In this document: positions 38,505-52,046 of the stretch, one piece after another
How the letters are laid out: the number at the start of each line of letters is the position of its first letter
How positions within the stretch are numbered: position 1 is the first letter of the stretch
Notes under the pieces: generated by a model
The model's database searches: none
Told to the model about the DNA's origin: nothing
Seen by the model: only the letters and a program-made list of their open reading frames with translations
Made by a program: the position numbers and the translations under genes
Origin: Cymodocea nodosa
Lineage: Eukaryota; Streptophyta; Magnoliopsida; Alismatales; Cymodoceaceae
NCBI GenBank assembly: GCA_036874045.1
Contig: CM072339.1
Coordinates: forward strand, 4,099,501 to 4,163,500
Reading direction: 5' to 3'
Length of the DNA stretch: 64,000 nt

Positions 38505-40835
38505 TTTTATGGGTGCCCCTTTTTCTTACAAAAATTCATTGCTATCATATTTTGCTTTCACATGAGAAGTGGCCTATTCTGCTGTAAACACTGCACTTGG
38601 TGTGCTGAATGTATATTTTTAATAACATTTCTAAGGAATTCTAACCGCAAATGCTCCTCTAGTGAATTCATTCAATTTTGTAAATGCATTTCATATTTAC
38701 AGAAAATTAGACATGGTAAAGATTGCCCATTTTTCTTGTGAGTTGTGTCAGGGGTTAGAGTGATCGTATATGAAAGTTATTCTTTTATTAGTGGGTAAAT
38801 AGTATATGTTTTGCCATGTGCCCTTTTCATATTCATGGACGTACCTGTGAATCATTCATGAAATGTAAATGCTTTTGATTGCATGTGCATTTTATATGGT
38901 GTTCGTTGGAGGCAGAAACAATATACATGTTTCACAAACTTAAAATAATGGATTCTACCAAAAATCATGGTTACGATATTTCTTGATTTTTGTACAAAAC
39001 CCAATGCTCCAATCCTAGTGTAAACATCACTATATATAACATAAAATTTCTGCATATGAATTAAATTTAGTGTACTTGTGCATAATCCCCTTGTTTTTAA
39101 CATGCTTCATGATTCAATTAGCAAGAGTCTGAGAACCATCTGGACTTGGTGTTTTGGTGGTTTCCCAGTATGCAAGCATTTGATCGGTGGGACTAGTGGA
39201 GGATACAATTGCCCATAGCTCTGCTGGCAGAAGGGATCATGCAAATGGTTTTTCTCTTTCACTGGTGTAGGCTAATACCAATGCATGTGGAGTTGTCACT
39301 GCATGCCAGGTGTTCAGGTTTTTGGTGTAGGTTCCTTTGATATTGTTATAAAATTGCCACCCCCTTGTTCTGGTTCTTGCAGGGGTTTCTGTCACAATAA
39401 TATTGATCTATCATGATATGTGTTTTGACCTCTGCAACTTCAATGTTGGTGAATGTTATATTTTGAACAGATCCTCAACCACCCTGCAATGAAAAAGATT
39501 AAACAATTTAGGCATATTCCTACTAAACCTGTATTACAATCAAGGACCACTGGTGCCTTCTCATTTTACCTGCCATGTTCCTTGGATGAAAACATTTTGA
39601 ATGGTGACATTTTCAACGAAAGAATTTGTGTTATCCTTCCTAAGCCATCCAATACTTAATCCATGGCCCAGCCACAGTTCACAGGGTGTATGTTTTCGTT
39701 GAAGCATCCAGTTTGTATTGAAGTGCAATCATTGGCTATCTTGTGGCCAACCTTACATAATGAAATTATAGCACGGATGGTTGCTGTTCTTTTATTGTTG
39801 ATCATGGTAGACCATTATCTTTGTCAGATTTACCACAGCTGAGCTGGTTGTGATGGATGGCTACATTCTGAGAGTTCTGCAGGTGTATCCCATTGGTGTT
39901 GGGACTGCTTCCTGGTGATATGACAATTATGTTGAATACCTCCACACCATTGCAGTTGTGGAACTTTAGATGGCACTTTGGGTTGTTCTGGATGGTCTGC
40001 TAGTAGCTATCACATCATAGTTCCCATAGAATCTGACTGCCTGCACTGGATATCCTTTTGTCAGAGCTCAGTTTTCGCAACTAGTTGGTTACCTATAATG
40101 GCTCATGGAAAAGATTGGCTTTGTGTGGGACATCTTCCCAGTATGACTTTGCTTATGTGCCATATATGGCAGGAAAAATTGCTTGTTAATTTATTAGCAA
40201 TCAATTGATAGGTGAGCAGCAAGTCTTTACTACCTCATATTCGGTCCTGGAGCTGCTTCACCACTGTACCTTGCCCCTTAATGGTGAAACATTTGAGCTT
40301 GGTGAACTCAAGCCACTGCAGAAGACTTGAGCCTCACACCTTGGGGTTTTTCGAGTGATGATGGTGTCACCACGAAATGAGGTACACACTACGGTATGTG
40401 TTGTTTGTCAAGAAGAGTATGGTTCTTCTCTTCTATACTAATTATTAATTGATTTTCCCATGATTCTTTAATTTAGACGGGTTAATTTCTTATCTGATTG
40501 ATTTCAACAGTGAAGAGTCACCTGAAGCACAATATTTTTCTGACGGTGGGCATGACACCATTGAAAGAGACGACACCAACAAGAAATTTGAAGTGGGATG
40601 AGACTAGAAATGTCAATGCTTTGACCTTGCAAACAGCTTCCCATGTTGCTTGGAATGCTTGCATTGTATTTATTGGTTAGTTCAGTGTATAAACTGAAAT
40701 TCTTCTTTCTTCCATCAGAATTCACAGGTAATGTGAAATTGTAGTACATCGATGCTATCATCACTATCACAGTGTCAATGGATTTGTCATGTCTTTCGGC
40801 TCCAAAGTCTAGTACATTGACATTTTCTCTGAAGG
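38505..40835. other. Spacer downstream of PDF1B
   Basis: The first part must hold the PDF1B 3' untranslated region; no single polyadenylation signal stands out. The region is less AT-rich than most of the window. Short ATG-initiated frames occur (39453-39659, 68 codons), but none matches a family I recognise, and stops surround them. It may be low-copy DNA or a decayed, unrecognised element. Confidence 0.4.
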
Positions 40836-43310
40836 GGGTTTGTAGATGAGAGAGAGAAAAAGTAAGGGAAAGAAAAGTGAGAGAAAGTAAAGAAAAAATT
40901 TTCTGTATTTGTGCATGGAAAGAATGTCACTTTTCTTCGTATAAATTTTACAACTTTCTATCGAAGGTCTTGTGTAATGTTGTTCTTTCCATTCCAGTTG
41001 CGTCTAAAAATTGAGGAAACTCTTGTTCGAAGTTGAGAAAATCCAGATCGATCTTCCCAAAACTCTTGTTTGAAGTTGAGGAAACTCTCGTCTCGTGGTT
41101 CTGATCTCCTTTTGACGTCTTTCGAATCTTTCGACCCCTCTTTTTCATAGAGCGTCGGAGTTTTTCGCTCCCCTTTTCGTCTTGTCTACGTTTGAAAGTC
41201 GAGGAATCTCCCTGTCTCATGGTTTCGACCTTGTTGCGACGTCTGCCTAATCTTCTGACCCCCCCAAAGTATCGTCAATGGTTTAGCATCTTCCACTCCC
41301 CCTAAACCTTTATGCACCGCCACTGGTTTCGATCTTTGTAAAGCATTGTTGGTTTCGATCTCAGTTGGTATCTTATGCTGGTTCTGCATCTTCTAAGGAT
41401 CATTCAGACAACATCTTTCGCTTGTTTGTCACGGTTTGATATCGTCTTGATTTTGTCTTCGCACGAGTTATTTTTACAATTCCCCTTTGTATTTTATAAA
41501 ATGGTCGTCTCTAGCATTTGTTTCTAGTGAGGCTTCACATGTTTTTTCTGATCTTAACGTGAAATAGGAAAAGTTGGAAGTGAAAGAAGAAAATGCTGGT
41601 ATGTGAGATTTTATTTAAAATAAGGAGAGGTGTAAGTGAATTGAGACAAATGAAATGAATGAGTTTGAGGCTTGGAGCTTGAGATTTAAGGCTTTATATA
41701 TAGAAATGTTGGTCTAGATTGGTTGGTTGATGCTCTCCCTGTATTGGCACTCATCTAGCCTCTTCATTGTCGAATGGTCATCCAGATGGTTCACTGTTTC
41801 AGGTCGAATATTATTCTTTCTTTCTTTTTTTCTGATAATAAATCACAGAATATTGACTCCTCAAAAAAGCATAGAATATTCTTGTCATTGTTTTTCTTTC
41901 GATTGTCTAATACTTCAATAATAATTAATAATGTCATTTTTTGAATATTCTATCTTCAGCAAGAAAAATATATCTAATACAATCCCTTGTCTGGTTAGAT
42001 GGCTTTGAGGAAAATGACAGAAACCATTCTAATTAATGTGGGGTTTTTAAAAAGTTTGTGGTTCCATAAAGCACGAATAAGGTGGCCTTTGTTCATGATC
42101 ATTATACCATCTATGTTGGAACAATTTCAAAAAGAAATTTCTACCATTCAAGAAATGACTTCTAGACACTGACAAAGACATGGAACCATGAACCTTGAAT
42201 GCACCAAATCCAGAACTGAGGAAAAGAAGTTCGACTTCCAGCCTGATTTTTGTTTTTGTTTTAGCCTCAAGTTTATTTTAAGTTCCATTAAATATGTTTT
42301 ATTGTTGAGGTCGGTTATAGTTTTTTTCTATATTGGTTAATGGTTGTGTTGATATTGAATGTAAACTTTGTTCTTCCTCTGATACTTCTGGAAGAGGAAA
42401 GATTATCTGCATAATCACTAGTTATAAATGTATTAAACCATTTGTGGGTTCTATTATCCTACTATAAATAAGATTCTTGTCTTGTTGTTCTTTGACTTCC
42501 TTTGCATTTATTCAATACATTATGACTCTCACTAACCATTTTCTTTTACTTAATTAAAGCATTTGCGATAAAAAAAGAGACATTTAATAAACCATTAGAT
42601 ATGAGATGCATTAGGCCAAAAAACCCTTGTTTTAGTTTTTTTCAGTCAAATCTAAAACCACAGAGGTTGCCTATTTGAGTTTGGTAAATGGAAGTGTTTG
42701 CCAGAATAGAACTTTTGCATCTTAGTCCAATCCTAACCAATTGAATTGCGAAGGAAAATTAATTGTTGTGTTTAATCCAATCACCTTATGTCATGTTTAT
42801 GGCATTAGTATTTTCAACTCAGTATTAATTATTACTTTTTTGTGTTGAGTTTTTCTCCTTCTATAATTTGTTAAGTATATGTTTATGGTTCCTTTTAAAA
42901 ATAAACTTTTTATGTAGGAGTTTGCTGGCAAGCAAAATGTATGACACTGCAAAAGCGATTATAAACAATCTTATTTATTTAATATATATAAATTGGTATG
43001 TAAGAAATGTGGCATGAACTATCCACACAAATTATTTCATGCATATAGGAGACTACACACAAATGATGAAAGAAACTTGAAATAGTGGTTTCTTTTATAT
43101 TCGGTAATGGGATTTTGGTTATGTCTAACTAGTGATATGGATTATTTGTGTCATGTTGTATTATTTGTGTAGACATATTCTCTTGTTGTTTCTTGTAGGA
43201 TTTTATTGTATAATGTTTTGAAATATTTATGATATATATGTTATTTTGAAATATGTGTTTTGTTATCTTATTGTTTCTTATATGATATTAAAATAAGTTC
43301 TTGGTCAATC

Positions 43311-44372
43311 ATGTCTACCACAAATACTAAAAGGGTGAAAGATGAAGTTACACAAGTTGGAGTGTAGTAGGTGATGAACTTATTTTAAATATTTTGTCTA
43401 AGAAATTGAATGAAAGAAATGGTAAATCTATTGATGGAAAGATAAGAATTGAATACAATAAGAATAAAATTATTAAAGAATACAATGAGAATGTAGAATG
43501 TAATATTACAAGAAAAAATGTAGACAGTTGCATGAAGACCTAGCAATTAATGTATAAAAATTACAAAAAGATTTCGATTACAAAAAGGTTGAAGCTACAT
43601 AAATACGTATACTGATATATTTGAAGAAATATGAAAAGAATTTGTTGAGGTAAGAAATTATATTTATTTATATTTGTTGATTCTAATTAAACAAATTCAT
43701 CTTTTCAATTGTAGACACATCTTGACTGTAAGCAATGTAAAGGGAGATATTTCCTTATCTATGAGCAACTTAAAATAATTTTTGAATATAATATAACATC
43801 TAATTCTCAAGCAAAGCATCTTAAGGACTATACACAAGTTAAAGAAGAAGATACAAATGTCACTTTAAATAATGATGATAATGATACGTTCACTCTAGTA
43901 TTTGATGAAGTTCCAAAGACACTCCTTAAATGTAGACAAATTCCCTTTTAACAAATGCATCAATAATAGATGTGTTTAAAAAAGGCAAATGACTTTGGCC
44001 ATATGTAAAATCATAGGAGAATGTCTAATGCAATTCAAGACATGATAGATGCATTTAGAGAATATTTTGAAAGAGATGATTGTAGGAACACACATATGTT
44101 AGAAATAATGGATGAATTATATGAAGTTGAAAAAAAAAGGCTAAAATTCACATCTGAATTGTATAAAGTAGAATAAGAAAAGTTGCATATGCAGCATATA
44201 TCATCAAGAAAAATTGAAGATGCAATGAATATATTATTCTCATTATTTAAGGTTATTAATAGTGAAGAATTCAAAGCAACTAAATTATTATAAAGTGTAG
44301 AAATGTGAGAACAATTTTTAGTCATACTAGATGATAAGAAAGTAGCATGGTTAATGTTTTATTTAAGTTGAT
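43311..44372 (+). pseudogene. Myb/SANT-like protein of Harbinger element 2 (broken)
   Basis: The ATG at 43311 starts M-S-T-T like element 1. After a frameshift the frame reads L-N-I-L-S-K-K-L-N-E-R-N-G, then T-R-K-N-V-D-S-C-M-K-T, parallel to the element 1 protein. A donor GAGGTAAG follows near 43646. A second exon begins near 43711 with H-L-D-C-K-Q-C-K-G-R-Y and continues to about 44372 with a decayed acidic and helical tail. Frameshifts and stops make it non-coding now. Confidence 0.75.
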
Positions 44373-44468
44373 GTAAAAAACTTGTTAGTAGATTATGTAT
44401 GTTATGTGATGAACTCTTATATTGTTATATGTGATGTGACAAACTTTTATGTTGTTGATTGTTATGAT

Positions 44469-45483
44469 TGTTAGGGCAAGTAGTATAGGTGTGGAGTATA
44501 CTAGAAAATGTTTAAGTTTAGTCGGAAGCTTGTTAGTTGTAAGTCTCTAGCAGATTAATATTTTCGAAAGGTTATCAGTTTGAAGTATCCGAAAATAATA
44601 GAACAGTTGGAATGCTTTGTGCTATTTGAAAGTCAGGAGATTTCGGAAGGTTATAGGTAGAACCATCCAGAATGACTTATAGGACACGTAAGTGGATCTT
44701 TAGATAGTTAAGAAGCTAAATATCCGAAAGTTAGGAGATTTCAAAAGATTATAGATAGAACCATCCAAAATGACTTATAGGACACTTAAGTGGATCTTCA
44801 GATAGTTAAGACAGCAATTATCCGAAAGTCATGGGTTTTTAAAAGGTTACAACTACAATCTTCCGAAAGGACTCAAGATATACTTAAGTGGTTTTTCGAA
44901 TAGTTAAAACAGTAACTATCTGAAAGGTAAGAATTTTTCAGAAAGCTAAAGGTAGAACCTTTCGAAAGGACTAAGAGAGATGTAAGTGGGTTTTCAGATA
45001 GTTAGGACTATAACTATCCGAAAGACAGAATCTCTCTGGATAGTTAGCCTGCTATAGTATCCACTCGTTATAACAAATGTAGAGAGAAGAATTTCTTCGG
45101 ATAGTTAAGTCCTGTAATTATCCAAAATGTTGCAACTTTCAGAGAGTTGGGATGAAAGGCTCTGAAAATGAGTCTTCCTTCTCCAAAGTGTCTATTTCAC
45201 TACTATAATAGCTCTATTGTAATTAAAGATTTGTTAACCCTAGGTTGGGTAGTATATAAACCTTTATGATGTTGTAAAAACATATGATTGATTGTGCCGA
45301 AGCTCATAAAAGAACCTTCAACTCTTCGTAGATGTAGGTAGTTATCGAACCACGTAAATCTTGTGTTTTTAGTGTGTTCCTTCTTCCATTCTCTTTACTT
45401 CCCAATTACGATGAGTTCTAGAGGTGAGTTTTCAGAATCACGCCATAGTGTCATTATTGAATGATCGAGTTTTGTTACTAACA
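44469..45483 (+). repeat. 5' LTR of the Tork-like element
   Basis: Holds four 98-bp units (AGATAGTT-type cores at 44702, 44800, 44898, 44996) and, downstream, a TATA box TATATAAA at 45253-45260. Ends CTAACA before the primer-binding site. Confidence 0.92.
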
Positions 45484-45519
45484 ACTAATATCAGAGTTGA
45501 AGGTTTTTAGATTGATAAA

Positions 45520-47722
45520 ATGGTAGACGATAGAAAGCTTAGGATTGAGAAATTTGATGAAAAGGATTTCAGATACTGGAGGTCTCAAATAGAAGACTGT
45601 TTGTATTAGAAGGATTTTCATCAACATCTATTTGGAAGAAAATCAGAGAAGATGGATCAGGAAAAGTGGGAGTTGCTGGATAGGAAAACACTAGGTCTCG
45701 TTAGGTTGTCATTAGTAAGGAATGTTCATTCGAATGTTGTTAAGGAGAAAACAACAGCTGACTTGATGAAAGCACTGTCTAATATGTATGAGAAGCCATC
45801 AGTCGCCAACAAGGTATTTCTTATGCGTAGATTATTTAATCTGAAAATGCATGAAAGTGGAAATGTTACAGACCATGTTAATGAGTTAAATATTATATTG
45901 AATCAACTACATACAGTAGACATAGTATTTGATGATGAAGTCAAGACTTTGATTTTATTATCCTCATTACTAGAAAGTTGGTCTCCTGTCATGATTGGTG
46001 TAACTAGTTCACTAGGTCATGAAAAGCTTAGAATGAGTGATATTCGAGATTTAATTTTGAGTGAAGACATTCACAAAAAAAGTGAATTGTCAACTTGTAG
46101 GATCGTATGGCTACACAAGAGGGGGGTGAATTGTGTTTTTCAATATTTTCGAATATAATTGAAACTATAAAACTCAAAAACAAGTCAAGACATTATTTTC
46201 ATAAAATCATTTTTATTCAAGGTTTCAATTACAATATACAATTCAATTCTCCTCAGAAATTGTAGATGTAATTATATCTCGATATTATGTATCATCTAAA
46301 CAATTTCATAACTATAAACAAAGAAAACTAATTTGTGGAATTTAAAACATTTTTCCCTATTTGAGATCTTTCTTCTTCTTCTTTTCTTTTTTCTTAAGTG
46401 ACGAATATCTTGTCTTTTTATGCTTTACTGAATTTGCTTTCTTCTGATACTTTAGATCTTCAGTGACATATATCTTACCTTTTTATGCTTCACTGAATTT
46501 TCTTTCACTTGAGAGATTTTCCCCGAAGAGGTGTTTTTGATCCTTGAAAAGATTTTTCGTTTGATGTGTAGGGATAATTTGATCAACGAGAATTCTATGC
46601 CTTTTATATTGTATCTTCATTTCATGCATATCCTCCACGTTTAATCACTACCAGTTTTCCACTTCTTCACGTCTTTTCTTTTTCCTTCATCAAAATACAT
46701 ATGTTCTGACCCACGTTTACAATTCGAATTTTCTTTAATCAACAATCCTGGATCTCTGAAAAATTTCCTACAAAATAAAATTTCTCGTTCAAAATTTTTC
46801 ATCAAGTATAATAAGAAGTCGTTACTTTAATGTTAACTAAACGAGTAACACAAGTATATATATAACTTAATGTTTTCAACTTAACGAGTTTCTTATGTGC
46901 CAATTCACGTGACAAGTACTGTAGTTAACTCAATGAACTAACTCTGTTGTGTTATGGATAACTCAACGAACTATCTTCGTTGTGTTACAATAACTTAACG
47001 AACTAGTAATATACAAATGTTTTTATAATAAGAATTTTACCACATGCAAAAAATAAGAACTTAAATTTATAACGCTAACCTAACGCGTTACCTTAGTATT
47101 CAATATAGCAACTCAACGCGTTTAGTTATGTTAACTTAACGAGTTCTCATGTGACATATTTTAACCTTTAAGCCTTTAACTTAACGAGTTCTCACGTGAT
47201 CTCTATACGACTAAAACTTTAACTTAACGAGTTTTCCAAACGTGCACTGTACATGATATAGAAAATATAACTTTAAAATATATCATGCTTTTCAATAAAA
47301 ACACACGTTAACTCAACGTTTAGTTAAATAAGAAATTAATGCAATGAAACGACTAGTTATTAACTTAGTATAATTTTAGATCCAATACAAACAAGTATTT
47401 ATATCAGTAAGCTTTTTCTGTATTAATTAATGATTTTAATTTCCTTTCACAAGCAATAGTAATTGAGCAAATATGATTAATTTCATTTAGCACATATCAT
47501 CAAAACAAAATACTCAACACAACTTCAACTTCTACTCTTCATGTTGAAAGTAAAGGGAGAAGTAAATCAAAACAATTTAAATCCAAAGGAAGGTCAAAGT
47601 TTAGAGGTACCAGCAAGGTGAGGTCAGATATCAAATATTGAAATTGTAATCAATGGAGGCACTTCAAGTCACAATGTAAGGCTCCTAAGAAAGACAACAA
47701 AGAGAAGGAATCAGAATGAGCA
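45520..47722 (+). pseudogene. Tork-like gag, interrupted by solo LTR copy 2
   Basis: The ATG at 45520 starts a gag with F-D-E-K-D-F-R-Y-W-R-S-Q-I-E-D; after one stop a 147-codon stretch (45652-46095) has the UBN2 core (T-T-A-D-L-M-K-A-L, N-K-V-F-L-M-R-R-L-F-N-L-K-M). The frame meets the solo LTR at 46096 and resumes at 47525. The zinc knuckle follows (about 47634-47675): C-N-Q-W-R-H-F-K-S-Q-C is intact, but the first Cys is Tyr and the next residue a stop. Removal of the LTR and one CAACT copy rejoins the gag frame exactly. Confidence 0.88.
46096..47519 (-). mobile_element. Solo LTR, SIRE-like copia family A (copy 2)
   Basis: A 1424-bp block, inverted relative to copy 1; on the minus strand it starts TGTTGAGTATTTTG and ends ATCCTACA. 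It is bounded by CAACT duplications (46091-46095 and 47520-47524) inside the Tork-like gag. The TATA box reads CTTTTATA on the + strand (46601-46608). The 33-bp repeats are at about 46927-47005. It is the most recent insertion of the three-level nest. Confidence 0.93.
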
Positions 47723-50700
47723 AGAGCAAATGTTGTCTCTTACGATTCAGATGATGTCCTAATATGCTGTGTGGACAATTCCATTGACTCATAGGTACTA
47801 GACTTATGAGCTTCATTCCACACTACCTACAAGAAGGATTTGTTGCACAATTATCGTGACACTACTTACAGGAAGGATTTGTTACACAATTATCATGCAA
47901 CTCTTATAAAGAAAGTGTACATTGCCAACAACACTAGTTTGGATGTGTTAGGAAGAGAGAGGTACACATAAAAACAAAACAAGGGATATAAAAATTGCAA
48001 GAAGTCAGATATGTTCCTGATCTTGCAAAACAATTAATTTCCATAAGTTCCTTAGATAATGATGGTTACCAAATTAGCTTTGGTGTGGGCAAGTGGAAGG
48101 TAATTAAATGTGCAAAAGTTGTTGCCTTAGGATAGAGGACTGACACCTTGTATTTAACATCAGACCAAGATGACACTATTGTAGTAGTCAGTGATATTGA
48201 AGACACTAACTTATGACATAAAAGATTGAGACACCTTAGTGAGAAAGGATTGAAGGTTTTAGTGGTAGAAGGGAAAATCCCTAAGTTGAAGAATGTTAAT
48301 TTAGGGATATGTGAGGATTGCATTGAGGGAAAGAAGAGAGTTAGCTTTGCCAAGACTCCTCATGATCCAAAATCACTGAAATTGGAGTTAATTCACATGG
48401 ATGTGTGGGGGCCTGCCCTTATCAATTCTTTAGGAGGTGCTCTTTACTATGTCACCTTCATTGATGATGGTGCCAAGAAAGTGTAGATTTATTTTCTAAA
48501 ACAAAAGTCTGGAGTTTTCCAAGTCTTCAAGAAATAGAAGGCAAAAGTAAAAATCAAAGTAGAAGGAAAATCAAATCCATCAGATCAGACAATGGAGGAG
48601 AATATGATAGTCAAGAATTTAAAGTCTACTATGAAGAGTAAGGAATTAGAAGGCAGATGACTATAGTTGGAATTCCACGACAAAATGGAGTTGCTGAAAG
48701 AATGAATAAGACCTTGAATGAAGGGGCAAGATGCATGAGACTACATGCAGGTTTTTCTAAAACATTCTAGGCAGAAGTTGTTAATGCAACTCCCTATCTA
48801 ATAAATAGAGGACCATCTTTTCCAATGGGGCTTAAAAACCTTGAAGAATTGTGGACTAAGAAAGAGGTCAATTATGCTCACTTGAAGGTCTTTGGATCCA
48901 AGTCATTTGTCCACTTGAATAGTGACAAAAGGGACAAGCTGGATTCAAAATTACGGAAGTGTTATTTCATTGGCTATGGTAAGGATTATTTTAGTTACAG
49001 ATTCTAGGTGGAAGAAACCAAAAAAATAATTCGTGTAAATGATGTCACCTTTATTGAATCCAAGATATACAAGCATAGAGAAAGTGTAGAACAACAGTTA
49101 GAGCTTTAGTCTGAAAGTGCTATTGAGATCAGTCTAGATAATGATGTTGAACAACTTCAGAAAGAACCTATAGAAGAAATTCAACTTTCAGAGGCTGAAC
49201 AACAAGAACATCTAAATAATCAAGAGGATGAAGTTGTCACCAAACAACTTAAAAGATCTAGAAGGGTTTCTAGACCACTTGAAAGGTATGTATCATCATT
49301 TAATTATTTGTTACTAATGGATGATGGTGAACCTGAAACATATCAGGAAGCAGTTTGTGCAAGTGATGCACATAAATGGGAGTTAGCAATGAAAGAAGAA
49401 TTGAAGTCCATTGAAAAGAATAAAACTTGGGAGCTAACTTCATTACCAGAAGGAAAGAAAATCCTAAGAAACAAGTGGGTGTTTAGGTTGAAGGAACAAC
49501 CAAATGGTAGTAAGAAATATAAAGTTAGACTTATTGTTAAAGGTTTTCAGCAAATTCAAGATATAGACTATATTGAAGTATTCTCACTTGCTGTGAAGAT
49601 GAATACTATAAGAATAGGCTTAAGTATTGTTGGTGCAGAAGATTTATTCTTGGAGCAAATAGATGTAAAGACAGCATTCCTACATGGAGATTTGGAGGAA
49701 GAGCTTTACATGATGCAGCCAAAGGGATTTGTAATAACTGGCAAGAAAGCAAAGACAATATGTAGATTGTTGAAGAGTCCGTATGGTTTGAAGCAAGCAT
49801 CAAGATAATGGTATAAGAGATTTGATACATTTATCTGTACCTTAGGCTTCAAAAGATGTGATACAGACTATTGTTGTTACATAAAATTGTTTAATGATTG
49901 CTTCATTATTCTACTGATTTATGTAGATGATATGTTAATTGTTTGTTCAAGTATAGAATAGATTAGACAATTAAAGAGACAACTGTCAAGAGAATTTGAC
50001 ATGAAAGATATGGGAGAAGCTAAGCAAATCTTAGGTATAAGAATCATCTGAGATAAAATGGTAGGTACACTAAGGTTAAATTAGAAGAATTATTTAGAAA
50101 AGGTACTTAGAAGATTTAACATCTCAAATGAGAGAAAAACTAGACTACCTCTCGGACCCTAATTTAAGTTGTCTAAAGATCAATCTGCTAAGATTGAAAA
50201 AGAGAGGACAAAAATGTCCAGAATACCATATGCTTCAGTAGTGGGAAGTCTTATGTATGCCATGATATACATAAGACCTGATATATCCCATGCAGTGGGA
50301 GTTGTTAATAGATACATGGTAAATCTAGGAGCTGAGCATTGGTCTGCTATATTGTGGATACTTAGATATCTCAAATTTTCTCTAGATATAGATCTGAACT
50401 TCAAGAAAGGACTTGTTGAATTGATTGGCTACTATGATGTTGATTTGGGAGGAGAGTTGGATAAAAGTAGAAGTACTTTTGACTATGTATTTTGCATAGG
50501 AAGTACTGCAATAAGTTGAAGATCCAAGCTGCAAAGTATTGTTGTACTCTTAACCACAGAAGTTGAATATGTTGCAGTTGCAGAGGCAACTAAGGAAAAA
50601 ATTTGGTTAGATAATGTACTAGCTGAATTAGGGCACAAATAGGAAATAAACATTCTATTTTGTGACAATAAAAGTGCCATTTGTTTAGTTGAAAATCTGA

Positions 50701-50890
50701 AATTTCATTCAAGGTCCAAGTATATGAGAATGATGTTCCATTTCATAAGGAAAGAGATAGAGCATAACAAGCTAGATCTGCAGAAGATTGCTGGTGTTGA
50801 AAATACTACAGACATGTTAACCAAGGTTCTGAATCTATAGAAATTAAGGTTGTGTATGGCCTTAATTGGTCTATTAGATAACTGAAAAAA
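47723..50890 (+). pseudogene. Tork-like pol (protease, integrase, RT, RNase H), broken
   Basis: In order: a protease site where D-S-G has become D-L-stop (near 47804); an integrase zinc finger with H-K-R-L-R-H and C-E-D-C (48220-48330); the core with H-M-D-V-W-G-P and F-I-D-D (48398-48471); a heavily shifted middle; V-F-G-S-K-S-F-V-H and F-I-G-Y-G (48885-48985); RT from 49308 with W-V-F-R-L-K, Q-I-D-V-K-T-A-F-L-H-G-D, Y-G-L-K-Q-A-S-R, and the catalytic Y-V-D-D-M (49919-49933); then RNase H with D-I-S-H-A-V-G, T-E-V-E-Y-V-A-V-A-E-A and D-N-K-S-A-I near 50670. Stops at 48484, 49005, 49806 and 50517 stand where the family has Trp, Trp, Gln and Trp. Confidence 0.92.
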
Positions 50891-50996
50891 AGGGGACGAG
50901 GTGTTGATGTTCTGTTTGAGCTGTTGTTGTAAGTGAATTATGAGCCAAGAGTAGAGATTGCTTTTTGATCTTTGTGTCAGACTCCAAGTGAGAGAT

Positions 50997-52046
50997 TATT
51001 AGGGTAAGTAATACAGGTGTGGAGTATGTCACAAGATGTCCAAGTTCAGTTGGAAGCTTGTCAGCTGTAAGTCTCTAATAGATTAATATTTTTGGAAGGT
51101 TATCAATTTGAAGTATTTGTAAATAATAGAATAGTCAGAAGGCTTTGTGCTAACTATTTAAAAGTCAAGAGATTTTGGAAGGTTATAGCTAGAACCATTT
51201 GAAATAACTTATAGGACACTTAAGAAGCTAAGTATTCGAAAGTTAAGGACTTAAATGGATCTTTGGATAGTTAAGAAGTTAAGTATCTGAAAGTCAGGAG
51301 ATTTTGAAAGGTTATAGGTAGAACCATCCGAAATAACTTATAGGACACTTAAGTGAATCTTCGGATAGTTAAGACAGCAACTATCCGAAAGTCATAGGTT
51401 TTCGAAAGGTTACAACTACAACCTTCCGAAAGGACTCAAGAGATACTTAAGTGATTTTTCGGATAGTTAAGACAGTAACTATCTGAAATGCAATAATTTT
51501 TCGGAAAGCTAAAGGTAGAACCTTCTGAAAGGACTAAGAGAAATGTAAGTGGGTTTTCAGATAGTTAGGATTGTAACTATCTGAAAGATAGAATCTCTCT
51601 AGATAGTTAGCCTACTATAGTATCCACTTGTTATAACAAATGTAGAGAGAAGAATTTTTTCTGATAGTTAAGTCCTGTAACTATCCGAAATGCTGTAACT
51701 TTCGGAGAGTTGGGATGAAAGGCTCCGAAAATGAGTCTTCCTTCTCTAAAGTGTCTATTATACTATTGTAATGGCTCTGTTGTAATTAAAAGTTTGTTAA
51801 CCCTAGGTTGGATAGTATATAAACCTTTATGATGTTGTAAAAATGTACGGTTGATTGTGTCGAAGCTTATAGAAGAACCTTCAACTCTTCGTAGATGTAG
51901 GTAGTTGCCGAACTACGTAAATCTTGTGTCTTCAGTGTGTTCCTTCTTCCATTCTCTTTACTTCCCAGTTATGATGAGTTCTAGAGGTGAATTTTTAGAA
52001 TCGCACCATAGTGTCATTACTGAACGATCGGGTTTTATCTCCAACA
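50997..52046 (+). repeat. 3' LTR of the Tork-like element
   Basis: Matches the 5' LTR but is 35 bp longer because of one extra partial repeat near 51215-51250. Four 98-bp units have cores at 51265, 51363, 51461 and 51559. TATATAAA at 51816-51823. It ends CCAACA at 52046, followed by the target duplication. Confidence 0.92.

Larger units (their letters stand above)
44469..52046 (+). mobile_element. Full-length Tork/Tnt1-like Ty1/copia retrotransposon with both LTRs
   Basis: LTRs are 44469-45483 (1015 bp, TGTTAG...CTAACA) and 50997-52046 (1050 bp, first bases TATTAG). The element is flanked by an exact 5-bp duplication ATGAT (44464-44468 and 52047-52051). Just inside the left LTR is ATATCAGAGTTGAAGG, a decayed initiator-tRNA-Met primer-binding site; before the right LTR is CCAAGTGAGAGAT, the polypurine tract. 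Gag and pol lie between, with many stops. By eye the LTRs differ at roughly one site in eight, mostly transitions, so the insertion is old. It sits in Harbinger element 2 and contains solo LTR copy 2. Confidence 0.93.

Noticed and set aside
40948..41389. Lys/Arg-rich minus-strand frames
   Set aside because: They lie in a repeated pyrimidine-rich leader of Harbinger element 2; composition alone explains them.
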